A DNA stretch of 64,000 nucleotides from Rudaea sp. 3F27F6. Lineage in GTDB: Bacteria; Pseudomonadota; Gammaproteobacteria; Xanthomonadales; Rhodanobacteraceae. Numbering within the stretch: position 1 is the stretch's first letter; every line of letters begins with the position of its first letter. Under the pieces are notes generated by a model that was not told the DNA's origin, ran no database searches, and saw nothing but the letters and a program-made list of their open reading frames with translations. The stretch spans positions 62,001-126,000 of the forward strand of contig NZ_SCNG01000006.1 of NCBI RefSeq assembly GCF_005503555.1, written 5' to 3'. The translations under genes were made by a program, and so were the position numbers. Below are positions 37,419 to 45,998 of this stretch, in pieces.

Positions 37419-38864
37419 TTAGAACTGAAAGCGAATACCTACCGCCGTGCTGATCACCGAAGCGCTGGTCTTGGTCTGAACCGTGCTGCCGGCCGTGGGG
37501 CCGGGGCCAATCGCCAGCTGGTAGCCGTTGGCGAGACCGTCCGACACCTTCGAGTACATCGCACCGCCGTACACGTCGAAGTACTTGTTGAAGCGGTAAT
37601 CGAGAACCGCCGAGAACGCGTCGAGGCTGCCGCTGCACGAACCCGCGCTGGCGTCCGAGCACGGAGCGCGCACGACTTGACCCGAGCTGACGGTCGTGTG
37701 GTAGTCATTCTGGTCGTAATGGTAGTAGCCGACGCCGAGGCTCAGTTCCTTGTTGAAGTTGTACTTGCCGCCGACCCACGAAACCTGCAGCACCTTATCG
37801 CGCGGATAGGCGTTGTTGTTGACGAAGGCGATGTGGTAACCGCCAATCGTCTCGAAGTTGGCCGCAAGCGGGTTCGACGGATTCGAGTAGGTGATGCGCT
37901 CGTAGCCGCCGGAGAGCTTGAGGGCGTCATTGACCTTGTACGAAGCCGCCAAGGTCCACGACTCGTTGTCCGAGATCGTCGCGGCGAGCGAGTCATGCGA
38001 CACGCCCGGAGTGATGAGCTGAGCGGCGCTCAGCGACGCCGCTGCGATCGACTGGTTCTTGAACGCATACACGCCGTCGATCGACAAGCCGCCGAAATCC
38101 GCACCGACGTTGACCTGACCGCCATCGCCCGGGCTGCCGCTGTTCTTGCCGAACTGCCACAAGCCGCCAACGTGGAAGTTCTCGTACTTGTACATGTACT
38201 TGATCGAGTCGTCGGCGCGCGTGTTCTCGGTGTTGCCGCCGCCGGCGGTCGCACCCGAGTAACCGATGACCGAGAACGCGTAGGCACCGCCCTGCGGGTC
38301 GTACTTGTTGATCGTGTCGGTGAGCAGGGTGACGTGGCGGCCAAGGGTCAGCGTACCGAACTGCGCGCTGCTCAGACCGGCCCAGCCCTGACCATTGAAG
38401 ATCTGCCCGGCGCGAGCGCCGTCGGCAGCTGTTTTCTGGTCGCTAAGTGCACGGCCGTTGTTGTACGTGAGCGACTTCACCGCGTCGGAGATGCTGCCCG
38501 AAGCCGGGTTGAAGCCCATTTCGACGTTGAACACGAAGTTGAGGCCTTCGGCGATCGGCTCGGTGCCCTTGAGGCCGACCTTGGACTGGCTCATCGCGTT
38601 GTTGGTGACCGACGTGACAGATTTATTGCTGTTCTTCGAAACCAGGTATTCCATGCCGACGTACATGTCGTGGCTGTAGTCGGTACCGTGGTTCTGATAG
38701 GCCACGCCGACGTCGACGGTGCCGTACAGCGTGATGCCGTTCCAGGTGAGATTGATGTCGTCCGCAGCCAGCGCGGAAGTCGACGCGCCGATAGCGGCGA
38801 GTACGGCGGCGCAAAGCAGCGTTTTCTTTGCAGACACAAACGCTCGCGTATGAATGTGCTTCAT
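37419..38864 (-). CDS. Gram-negative porin, paralogue A
   Basis: A 481-residue trimeric-porin-type outer-membrane barrel. The signal peptide ends STSALA. The mature start LTWNGITLYGTVDVGVAYQN, the LGRHVTL segment and the loop-3-like region follow, and the chain ends in IRFQF with the terminal Phe. It is about half identical by eye to the porin at 47498, sharing SITSV/SVTSV, GGAYAFSVIGYSG, YSNPSNPLAA and DVYGGAMYSK. A GAGG ribosome site precedes the start. Downstream of a two-component system on the same strand; the 229-base upstream region has clustered CCAAT/ATTGG words. Confidence 0.92.
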   Translation of the reverse strand: MKHIHTRAFVSAKKTLLCAAVLAAIGASTSALAADDINLTWNGITLYGTVDVGVAYQNHGTDYSHDMYVGMEYLVSKNSNKSVTSVTNNAMSQSKVGLKGTEPIAEGLNFVFNVEMGFNPASGSISDAVKSLTYNNGRALSDQKTAADGARAGQIFNGQGWAGLSSAQFGTLTLGRHVTLLTDTINKYDPQGGAYAFSVIGYSGATAGGGNTENTRADDSIKYMYKYENFHVGGLWQFGKNSGSPGDGGQVNVGADFGGLSIDGVYAFKNQSIAAASLSAAQLITPGVSHDSLAATISDNESWTLAASYKVNDALKLSGGYERITYSNPSNPLAANFETIGGYHIAFVNNNAYPRDKVLQVSWVGGKYNFNKELSLGVGYYHYDQNDYHTTVSSGQVVRAPCSDASAGSCSGSLDAFSAVLDYRFNKYFDVYGGAMYSKVSDGLANGYQLAIGPGPTAGSTVQTKTSASVISTAVGIRFQF

Positions 38865-39020
38865 GGGAATTCCTCGGGGTAGTTATGTGGGAAAGGCTGA
38901 AGTCTGTATGGCCGCGCGTGCGCCAGAACACGCAGAGTCCCTGCTCGTCGGCGCACATGTTAAAAATTCAATGTGACAGTTATTTGACGGCGGCAATGGT
39001 TCCAGCCTCCCCGCCCGAGT

Positions 39021-39065
39021 CCAATTGGACCAAGGTACCAATGGCATCCCATTGATCCCAAATGG
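39021..39065. promoter_or_regulatory. Clustered CCAAT/ATTGG words upstream of porin A
   Basis: CCAATTGG (39021-39028), the direct pair ACCAAGGT-ACCAATGG (39029-39044) and CCATTGATCCCAAATGG (39049-39065) are packed in 45 bases, 160-200 bases before the porin start and just past the end of the kinase gene. This could be a multi-site regulator target; no known family is assigned. Confidence 0.3.
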
Positions 39066-39093
39066 TTTTTACTCCAGCGGCCGGCGCCGGGAG

Positions 39094-40467
39094 TCAGCCG
39101 GGAATATGTTTCCGCCAGCAAAGCAGCCGCGCGCGCGTGCCGCCCTCGGCCGATTCGTCGATGACGAAGCCGAAATCGTGCAGACGCGCGATGGCATCGA
39201 CGAGACTCAGCCCGAGCCCGCTGCCGGGCACGTTGCGCGCCTCATCGGCACGATAGAAACGCTGCAGCACCGACTTGCGCTGATCGGGCGCGATGCCCGG
39301 CCCCGAATCGCTCACCGCGATCACCGCGCCCTGCTCGACGCTGCACAGCGACACGCCGATCGTGCCGCCGGGCGGCGTGAACTTGATCGCATTGTCGATG
39401 AGGTTGCCGACCGCCTCGAACAACAATTCGCCATCGCAGGCCGCGGTCGGAGTCGCTTCGATGTCGAGCAAGAGGCGCACGTCGCCCTGCGCCGCGAGCG
39501 GCTCGTAGAGCCCGACCAGCTTGCGCAGTATCGGCTCGAGCGGCGTCGGCGACACGCCGGCGCGGCGGCGCTTGCTCTCGATCTCGGAGATGCGCGACAA
39601 GGCGCGGAAGCGCGTCAGCAGCAGGTCGGTCTGAGTCAGCGCGTGATTGAGCGCCACGTGATGCGGCGACGCGTCTTCGAGAGACTGCACAGTGCGGTAG
39701 ATCGACGCGCGCAGACGCGTGAGCGGCGTGCGTAGATCGTGGGCGATATTGTCGCTCGCGGTCTTCACCTCGCCCATCAGACGTTCGGTTTCGTCGAGCA
39801 TCGCATTGACGATCTGGGCGAGCGCGTCGAGTTCGCGGTTGCGCCGCCCTAGCGGCAGGCGCTGACTGTAATCGCCGTCGGCAATGCGCTTTGCCGCGCG
39901 GTCGATCTCGCGGATATGGCGCACGGCCGGCAGGCTGTAGAACACACCGCCGAGCACGCCGAGCAACAGAATCACCCCGGCGATCAGAAAGCAGCCGCGC
40001 AGCAGCGATTGGCGGATCTGTTCAAGCAGGGCGACGTCGCGCGCGACGACGAGCACGTTGCCGTTGTCCAGTTTCTGCCCGAGCGCACGGACTTCGAGCG
40101 CCTGCGGGAACAGGTCGGCACTGCCCTCGGTCTGCAGCGCCTGCGGTTTGCCGTTCACCGTCAATCCGCGCGGCACGCGCGCCAGGTTGCCGACCAGCGC
40201 GCGGCCGTCGGGCGCATACACGCCGAAGTAGCTGATATGGCGCACGTCGCGAGCGATTTCGTAAGCGATGTTCTGATCCAGTTGGCCCGGCGTCGCCGTC
40301 GAGAACACGTGCGCCTGGCTGCGCAGGATCTGGTCAACCTGCTGGTTCTGGTAGCGCGCGGTCTGCCAATAGATCAACCCAAGCAGGCCGACCACGGCGA
40401 GGGCGAACAGGCCGCCGTACAGTACGGTCAGGCGGAAACTGGTAATGCGCCAGAGTTCAGCGAGCAT
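39094..40467 (-). CDS. Sensor histidine kinase
   Basis: A 457-residue membrane kinase. Two membrane helices (about 11-33 and 157-179) flank a periplasmic domain, and a HAMP linker follows (to about 232). The phosphorylated His243 is in DNIAHDLRTPLTRL. The ATPase domain has N-box NLIDNAIKF, G1 DSGPGI and G2 GSGLGL. The start overlaps the response regulator by 11 bases, so the two are co-translated. Genomic position, divergent from an RND operon, suggests it controls efflux or copes with an envelope stress; the signal is unknown. Confidence 0.94.
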   Translation of the reverse strand: MLAELWRITSFRLTVLYGGLFALAVVGLLGLIYWQTARYQNQQVDQILRSQAHVFSTATPGQLDQNIAYEIARDVRHISYFGVYAPDGRALVGNLARVPRGLTVNGKPQALQTEGSADLFPQALEVRALGQKLDNGNVLVVARDVALLEQIRQSLLRGCFLIAGVILLLGVLGGVFYSLPAVRHIREIDRAAKRIADGDYSQRLPLGRRNRELDALAQIVNAMLDETERLMGEVKTASDNIAHDLRTPLTRLRASIYRTVQSLEDASPHHVALNHALTQTDLLLTRFRALSRISEIESKRRRAGVSPTPLEPILRKLVGLYEPLAAQGDVRLLLDIEATPTAACDGELLFEAVGNLIDNAIKFTPPGGTIGVSLCSVEQGAVIAVSDSGPGIAPDQRKSVLQRFYRADEARNVPGSGLGLSLVDAIARLHDFGFVIDESAEGGTRARLLCWRKHIPG

Positions 40468-41161
40468 CGCCGAACTGATACCCGGAGCCGCGCACCGTGT
40501 GAATCAGCGCGGGACAGCCGGCTTGTTCGAGCTTCTTGCGCAGGCCGGCGATATGCACCTCGATCAGATTCGTGCCCGGATCGAAGTGATAGCCCCACAC
40601 CGCCTCGAAGATCATCGTGCGCGTCAGCGTCTGCCCGGAGTTGCGCATGAGGAATTCGAGCAACTGATACTCGGTCGGCTTGAGGCCGAGATCGAGATCG
40701 CCGTAGAACGCATTGTGCGCGACGCGGTCGAGCGTCACGCCCTGCACGCGCAGTTGCGTCGACTCCACCGACTGCGTCTGCCGGCGCAGCAGGACCTCGA
40801 CGCGCGCGGCCATTTCATCGGAAGCGAACGGCTTGGTCAGATAATCGTCGCCGCCCGCGCGCAGTCCGCGCACGCGTTCGTCCACGTCGGACAAAGCGCT
40901 GATCATCAGCACCGGCGTGTGGATGCGCTGCGCGCGCAGGGCACCGACCACATTGAGCCCGTCGATGTCGGGCAGCATGCGGTCGAGCGTGATCACGTCG
41001 TAGTCGCCACGCAGCGCGAGCTCCAGGCCCTCGCTGCCGTTATCGGCGCGGTCGACCTCGAAGGCGTGCGCGGCCAGTTCGGCGACGATTTCGTTGGCCG
41101 TGCTGTCGTCGTCCTCGATGACGAGGATTCTGCCCTGCACGGTGGTGGTGGTGGCAGTCAT
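40457..41161 (-). CDS. OmpR-family response regulator
   Basis: A 234-residue regulator. The receiver domain has acidic pocket Glu17-Asp18, phosphorylation site Asp60 in ITLDRMLPDIDG, and Lys110 in YLTKPF. The C-terminal winged helix has KPTEYQLLEFLMRNSGQTL and LIEVHIAGLRKKLE, followed by HTVRGSGYQF. The ATG at 41161 is preferred over upstream in-frame starts, which would add a non-conserved basic leader. It is paired with the kinase at 39094 and divergent from the RND operon at 41418; tandem TTAA boxes in the gap may be its sites. Confidence 0.94.
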   Translation of the reverse strand: MTATTTTVQGRILVIEDDDSTANEIVAELAAHAFEVDRADNGSEGLELALRGDYDVITLDRMLPDIDGLNVVGALRAQRIHTPVLMISALSDVDERVRGLRAGGDDYLTKPFASDEMAARVEVLLRRQTQSVESTQLRVQGVTLDRVAHNAFYGDLDLGLKPTEYQLLEFLMRNSGQTLTRTMIFEAVWGYHFDPGTNLIEVHIAGLRKKLEQAGCPALIHTVRGSGYQFGDAR

Positions 41162-41300
41162 TGTGTCGTGCCCAAAGGAACCGTACGGGCTGCGTCGAAC
41201 CCGGCCTTTGCCCATCCGAACCGGGCGTGCCGGTCGGATCGCATCGGCGCGCGCCCCTACAGTGAGCCACGAAGCCGCAGCGATCACAACCGGAAGTTGT

Positions 41301-41349
41301 CGATATTAAGAACCTTTAATCGCTGCGCCCGATATTAAAAAACTTTAAA
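41301..41349. promoter_or_regulatory. Tandem OmpR/PmrA-like boxes between regulator and RND operon
   Basis: CGATATTAAGAACCTTTAAT (41301-41320) is repeated as CGATATTAAAAAACTTTAAA (41330-41349), a 29-bp period. Each has two TTAA cores ten bases apart, close to the spacing of direct half-sites used by OmpR-family regulators such as PmrA. They lie 69-117 bases before the permease gene in the 256-base divergent gap. Confidence 0.55.
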
Positions 41350-41417
41350 CACCGGGCCCCGGAACATTGACCTAGCATGCCGCATCCGTAACGGCACCAC
41401 GGCCGCAACCGAAGCCC

Positions 41418-44400
41418 ATGAATTCGCTGATCCGCATCGCCCTGTCCCGCCCGTACACGTTCATCGTGCTGGGCATCTTGATCCTCATCATCGGCCCGCT
41501 CGCGATCCTGCGCACGCCGATCGACATTTTCCCGAGCATCAATCTGCCTGTGATCAGCGTGGTGTGGACCTACAACGGCCTCGCCCCGGACGACGTCTCC
41601 GACCGCATCGTCACCTACTTCGAGCGGCAGATGACGACGACGGTCAACGACATCGAGCATATCGAGTCGCAGTCCCTGCCCGGCGTCGGCGTGGTCAAGG
41701 TGTTCTTCCAGCCCGACGTCAACGTCAACGCGGCGATGGCCCAGGTGACCGCAATCGCCCAGGTCGTTCTCAAGCGCCTGCCGCCCGGCATCACGCCGCC
41801 GCAGATTCTCTCGTACAGCGCGTCGAGCGTGCCCGTGCTGCAGCTCGCGCTGACCAGCAAGACGCTGACCGACCAGCAGCTCTTCGACCTGTCCAACAAC
41901 TTTATCCGCCCGCAGCTCGCCCAGGTCGAAGGCGCGGCGATTCCTTCGCCCTACGGCGGCAAGAACCGTCAGGTCGTGGTCGATCTCGATCCGAACGCGC
42001 TGCGCTCGAAAGGACTCTCGCCGTCCGACGTGACCACGGCGATCCTCGCGCAGAACCTGATCCTGCCGTCCGGCACACAGAAGATCGGCACGTTCGAATA
42101 CAACGTCACCCTCAACAACAGCCCGAAAGAACTCGACGAACTCAACGAGCTGCCGATCAAGGCGATCGGCGGCAGCGTGATCAAGCTCAGCGACGTCGCC
42201 CACGTGCGCGACGGCTACTCGCCGCAGCAGAACCTCGTGCTCGTCAACGGCCAACGTTCGGTGCTGACCACGATCCAGAAGAACGGCAAAGCCTCGACGC
42301 TCGACATCGTCGCCCACGTCAAATCGCTGCTGCCGACGATCCAGGCCGGCGCGCCGAAAGGCCTTGAGATCGGCAAGCTGCTCGACCAGTCGATCTTCGT
42401 CAAGGCCGCGGTATCGGGCGTGATCCGCGAAGGCGTGATGGCGGCGGCACTCGCGAGCCTGATGATCCTGCTCTTCCTCGGCAGTTGGCGCTCCTCGCTG
42501 ATCATCGCGGTATCGATCCCACTGTCGATCCTCTGCTCGGTCGCCGCGCTGTCGGCGATCGGCGAAACGATCAATGTGATGACCCTCGGCGGCCTCGCGC
42601 TCGCGGTCGGCATCCTCGTCGACAACGCGACGGTGACGATCGAGAGCATCAACTGGCATCTCGAACAGGGCAAGGAAGTGCCGGTGGCGATCGTCGCCGG
42701 CGCAGGCCAGATCGCCATCCCGACTCTCGTCTCCACCTTGGCGATCTGCATCGTCTTCGTGCCGATGTTCTTCCTCAACGGCGTCGCCAAGTACCTGTTC
42801 GTGCCGATGGCCGAGGCGGTCGTGTTCGCGATGATCGCGTCCTACATCCTGTCGTTCACCCTGGCGCTGACCCTGTCGAAGTATCTGCTCAAGCCGCACG
42901 TCGATCCACACGCGCCGACTGCGCATCCAATCGAGGACGCGATGCGCGAAGACCCGACCGAACACATGGCGGGTGGCTACGGCAATCTGCTCGCGCGCTT
43001 CCAGCGCCGCTTCGAGCGCGCATTCGAGAGCGTGCGCGAGCACTACCGCGGCCTGCTCGCACTCGCGCTCGCTGCGCCGAAGAAATTCGCGGTCGGCTTT
43101 CTCGGCATCGTGTTCGCGTCCCTGCTGCTGATTCCGTGGCTCGGCGAAAATTTCTTCCCGAGCGTCGATGCCGGCCAGATCAAGCTGCATATGCGCGCGC
43201 AGACCGGTACGCGCATCGAGGAAACCGCGCGTCTCGCCAGCCAGGTCGAGAAGACGATCCGCCGTATCATTCCGGCCGACGAACTGAAGAGCGTGGTCGA
43301 CAACATCGGCCTGCCGGTCAGCGGCATCAACATCACTTATTCGAATTCCGCGCCGATCGGCCCAGCCGACGCCGACATTCTCATCTCGCTCAACGAAGAG
43401 CACGGGCCGAGCGATGAATACATCGCCGCGCTGCGCGAAGCGCTGCCGCGCGAATTCCCCAGCGCGACGTTCTCGTTCCTGCCGGCCGACATCGTCAGCC
43501 AGATCCTCAACTTCGGCCTGCCCGCGCCGATCGACGTGCAGGTGGTCGGCTTCAAGCGCGAGGAGAACCGCGCCTACGCCGAAGAACTGCTGCACCGGAT
43601 GAAGCGCGTGCCCGGCCTCGTCGACCTGCATCTGCAGCAGGCCTTCGACCAGCCCGAGCTGCACGTCAGCGTCGATCGCGCGCGCGCGCAGCAGATGGGC
43701 TTCAGCGAGCGCGACGTGGCCAACGACATGCTCGTGTCGCTGTCGGGTTCGGGCCAGGTCGCACCGACCTTCTGGGTCAATCCGAAGAACCACGTTTCCT
43801 ATCCGATCGTGGTGCAGACGCCGCAGTACAAGCTCGACTCGCTGAGCAATCTGGAGAACATTCCTATCACCGGCCCCGGCAGCAAGCAGCGCCAGATTCT
43901 CGCCGGCGTCGCCAGCGTCACGCGCGGCCAGGGCGACGGCGTGGTCTCGCATTACGACGTACAGCCGACCCTCGACATTTTCGGCGCCGTGCAGGGCCGC
44001 GACCTCGGCGCGGTATCGCGCGAGATCGATGCGATCCTGCGCGACACGGAGAAAGACGTGCCGCCCGGCTCGACCGTCGCCCTGCGCGGTCAGGTGCAGA
44101 CGATGGAGGAATCCTATTCGAGCCTGTTGTTCGGCCTCGCCGGCGCGATCGTGCTGATCTATCTGCTGATCGTGGTCAATTTCCAGTCGTGGCTCGATCC
44201 GTTCGTCATCGTCACCGCCCTGCCCGCCGCGATCGCCGGCATTGTCTGGGTGCTGTTCCTGACCGGCACCACGCTGTCCGTGCCCGCGCTGACCGGCGCA
44301 ATCATGTGCATGGGCGTCGCCACTGCGAACAGCGTGCTCGTGGTCAGCTTCGCGCGCGAGCGCATGGCGCAGGGTGCCGACGCGTTGACCGCGGCGATCG

Positions 44401-44657
44401 ACGCCGGCTACATCCGCTTCCGCCCGGTGTTGATGACCGCGCTCGCGATGCTGATCGGCATGCTGCCGATGGCCTTCGCCATGGGCGAAGGCGGCGAGCA
44501 GAACGCGCCGCTCGGCCGCGCGGTGATCGGCGGCCTGATCTTCGCCACCTGCGCAACACTGTTCTTCGTGCCGGCGGTGTTCGCCATCCTGCATGCGCGC
44601 GACCGGCACGCAGAAACAGATGGCGCACCGCTTGATGCCCAGCCTGCCGGGGCCTGA
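41418..44657 (+). CDS. RND efflux permease with Asp-Asn relay motif
   Basis: A 1079-residue inner-membrane RND transporter. Twelve helices and two large periplasmic loops are present; the N-terminus is IRIALSRPYTFIVLGILIL. The usual Asp-Asp pair of drug/proton permeases reads Asp402-Asn403 here (VGILVDNATVTIESI), as in a distinct RND subgroup. Transport presumably relies on Asp402 with other helix residues. First gene of an RND-MFP-OMF operon, divergent from its probable two-component regulator. Confidence 0.93.
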   Translation: MNSLIRIALSRPYTFIVLGILILIIGPLAILRTPIDIFPSINLPVISVVWTYNGLAPDDVSDRIVTYFERQMTTTVNDIEHIESQSLPGVGVVKVFFQPDVNVNAAMAQVTAIAQVVLKRLPPGITPPQILSYSASSVPVLQLALTSKTLTDQQLFDLSNNFIRPQLAQVEGAAIPSPYGGKNRQVVVDLDPNALRSKGLSPSDVTTAILAQNLILPSGTQKIGTFEYNVTLNNSPKELDELNELPIKAIGGSVIKLSDVAHVRDGYSPQQNLVLVNGQRSVLTTIQKNGKASTLDIVAHVKSLLPTIQAGAPKGLEIGKLLDQSIFVKAAVSGVIREGVMAAALASLMILLFLGSWRSSLIIAVSIPLSILCSVAALSAIGETINVMTLGGLALAVGILVDNATVTIESINWHLEQGKEVPVAIVAGAGQIAIPTLVSTLAICIVFVPMFFLNGVAKYLFVPMAEAVVFAMIASYILSFTLALTLSKYLLKPHVDPHAPTAHPIEDAMREDPTEHMAGGYGNLLARFQRRFERAFESVREHYRGLLALALAAPKKFAVGFLGIVFASLLLIPWLGENFFPSVDAGQIKLHMRAQTGTRIEETARLASQVEKTIRRIIPADELKSVVDNIGLPVSGINITYSNSAPIGPADADILISLNEEHGPSDEYIAALREALPREFPSATFSFLPADIVSQILNFGLPAPIDVQVVGFKREENRAYAEELLHRMKRVPGLVDLHLQQAFDQPELHVSVDRARAQQMGFSERDVANDMLVSLSGSGQVAPTFWVNPKNHVSYPIVVQTPQYKLDSLSNLENIPITGPGSKQRQILAGVASVTRGQGDGVVSHYDVQPTLDIFGAVQGRDLGAVSREIDAILRDTEKDVPPGSTVALRGQVQTMEESYSSLLFGLAGAIVLIYLLIVVNFQSWLDPFVIVTALPAAIAGIVWVLFLTGTTLSVPALTGAIMCMGVATANSVLVVSFARERMAQGADALTAAIDAGYIRFRPVLMTALAMLIGMLPMAFAMGEGGEQNAPLGRAVIGGLIFATCATLFFVPAVFAILHARDRHAETDGAPLDAQPAGA

Positions 44658-44771
44658 TCGACAGAGACGGGCCCTTCGCCAAGAACGACTGCACTGTCTG
44701 CGAACAAACCAAGCTGAAACCGGGCGCGGCCGGTCCGATCGATACCGACGCGCCTTCATGAGAGAAGAGAT

Positions 44772-45998
44772 ATGTCCGCCAACCGTTCCGCCGCCACTCC
44801 CTCGCCGCGCCGCCTGAGACTCGTCGGCATCGTCGCCCTGGTCGTCGCGCTTGCTCTCGCGATCACCGGCATCGGTGCGCGCACTCACCGCGAACACGCG
44901 CTCAAGCAGAAGGTCGATACCGACTCGGTGCCGACCGTGACCCTGATCGCCCCGGCGGCCGGCGAGTCGAAACAGCAGCTCGTGCTGCCGAGCAATGTGC
45001 AGGCGTACTACGACGCGCCGATCTACGCGCGCGTGCCCGGCTATCTGAAGAAGTGGTACGTCGACATCGGCGGCAAGGTGAAGGCCGGCGACGTGCTGGC
45101 CGATATCGAGACGCCCGAACTCGATCAGCAGTTGCAGCAGGCGCGCGCAGACCTCGCCACTTCGGTCGCCAAGCTCAAATTGGCCGAAACGACCAACCTG
45201 CGCTGGCAGAAAATGCTCGCGGCGACCTCGGTGTCGAAGCAGGAGGCCGACGAAAAATCCAGCGATTTCGAGGCGCGCAAGGCGGAAGTCAGCGCGCAAC
45301 ACGCCAACGTCGATCGGCTGCAGGCGCTGGCCGGGTTCAAGCGTGTGGTCGCACCGTTCGACGGCACCGTGACCGCACGCAAGACCGACATCGGCGCGCT
45401 GATCAATGCCGGCAGCGGCAGCGGTCCCGAACTGTTCCGCGTCGCCGATACGCACAAGCTGCGCGTCTACGTCGACGTGCCGCAGGCCTATGCGGAGCGG
45501 ATTGCGATCGGCATGCAGGCCGCGCTGCAACTGCCGGAACGGCCCGGCAAGACCTACCCCGCCGCCGTGGTCAGCACGGCGAACGCGATCAATGAATCCT
45601 CACGCACCCTGCTCGTCCAGCTCGAAGCGGACAACGCCGACGGCAAGCTGATCGCCGGCTCTTACGCCGACGTGCATTTCGATCTGCCGGCCGCAGCGGG
45701 GTCGCTGCAGCTGCCGGTCACCGCGCTGATCTTCCGCCAGAACGGCCTGCGCGTGGCGACGATGGGCGGCGACGGCAAAGTGGTGATGAAGAGCATCCAG
45801 ATCGGTCGCGACTACGGCACCAAGGTCGAAATCGTCGACGGCCTCGCGGCCAGCGATCGCGTGATCGACAGCCCGCCCGACTGGCTCGCCCAGGGCGACA
45901 AGGTGCGGCCGCAGCAGGCCGCGCAAGGCGATGCGAAACTCGCTGCTGCCGCGGCGCAGCCGGCCAATGCGCAAGCCCAGGCGGGAACGCACGAATGA
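44772..45998 (+). CDS. RND efflux membrane-fusion protein
   Basis: A 408-residue periplasmic adaptor with one N-terminal membrane segment (LVGIVALVVALALAITGIGA). The first lipoyl half is VPGYLKKWYVDIGGKVKAGD, followed by a helical hairpin rich in Gln/Ala/Asp, the second lipoyl half (VVAPFDGTVTARKTDIGALI) and a beta-barrel domain. The C-terminus is Ala/Gln-rich. The stop overlaps the start of the outer-membrane gene by four bases (ATGA). Confidence 0.92.
   Translation: MSANRSAATPSPRRLRLVGIVALVVALALAITGIGARTHREHALKQKVDTDSVPTVTLIAPAAGESKQQLVLPSNVQAYYDAPIYARVPGYLKKWYVDIGGKVKAGDVLADIETPELDQQLQQARADLATSVAKLKLAETTNLRWQKMLAATSVSKQEADEKSSDFEARKAEVSAQHANVDRLQALAGFKRVVAPFDGTVTARKTDIGALINAGSGSGPELFRVADTHKLRVYVDVPQAYAERIAIGMQAALQLPERPGKTYPAAVVSTANAINESSRTLLVQLEADNADGKLIAGSYADVHFDLPAAAGSLQLPVTALIFRQNGLRVATMGGDGKVVMKSIQIGRDYGTKVEIVDGLAASDRVIDSPPDWLAQGDKVRPQQAAQGDAKLAAAAAQPANAQAQAGTHE

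Noticed and set aside
41316-45530. A 1404-codon open frame on the minus strand
   Set aside because: It covers the opposite strand of the second RND permease and adaptor. Those have motifs and overlaps with neighbours; this frame does not.
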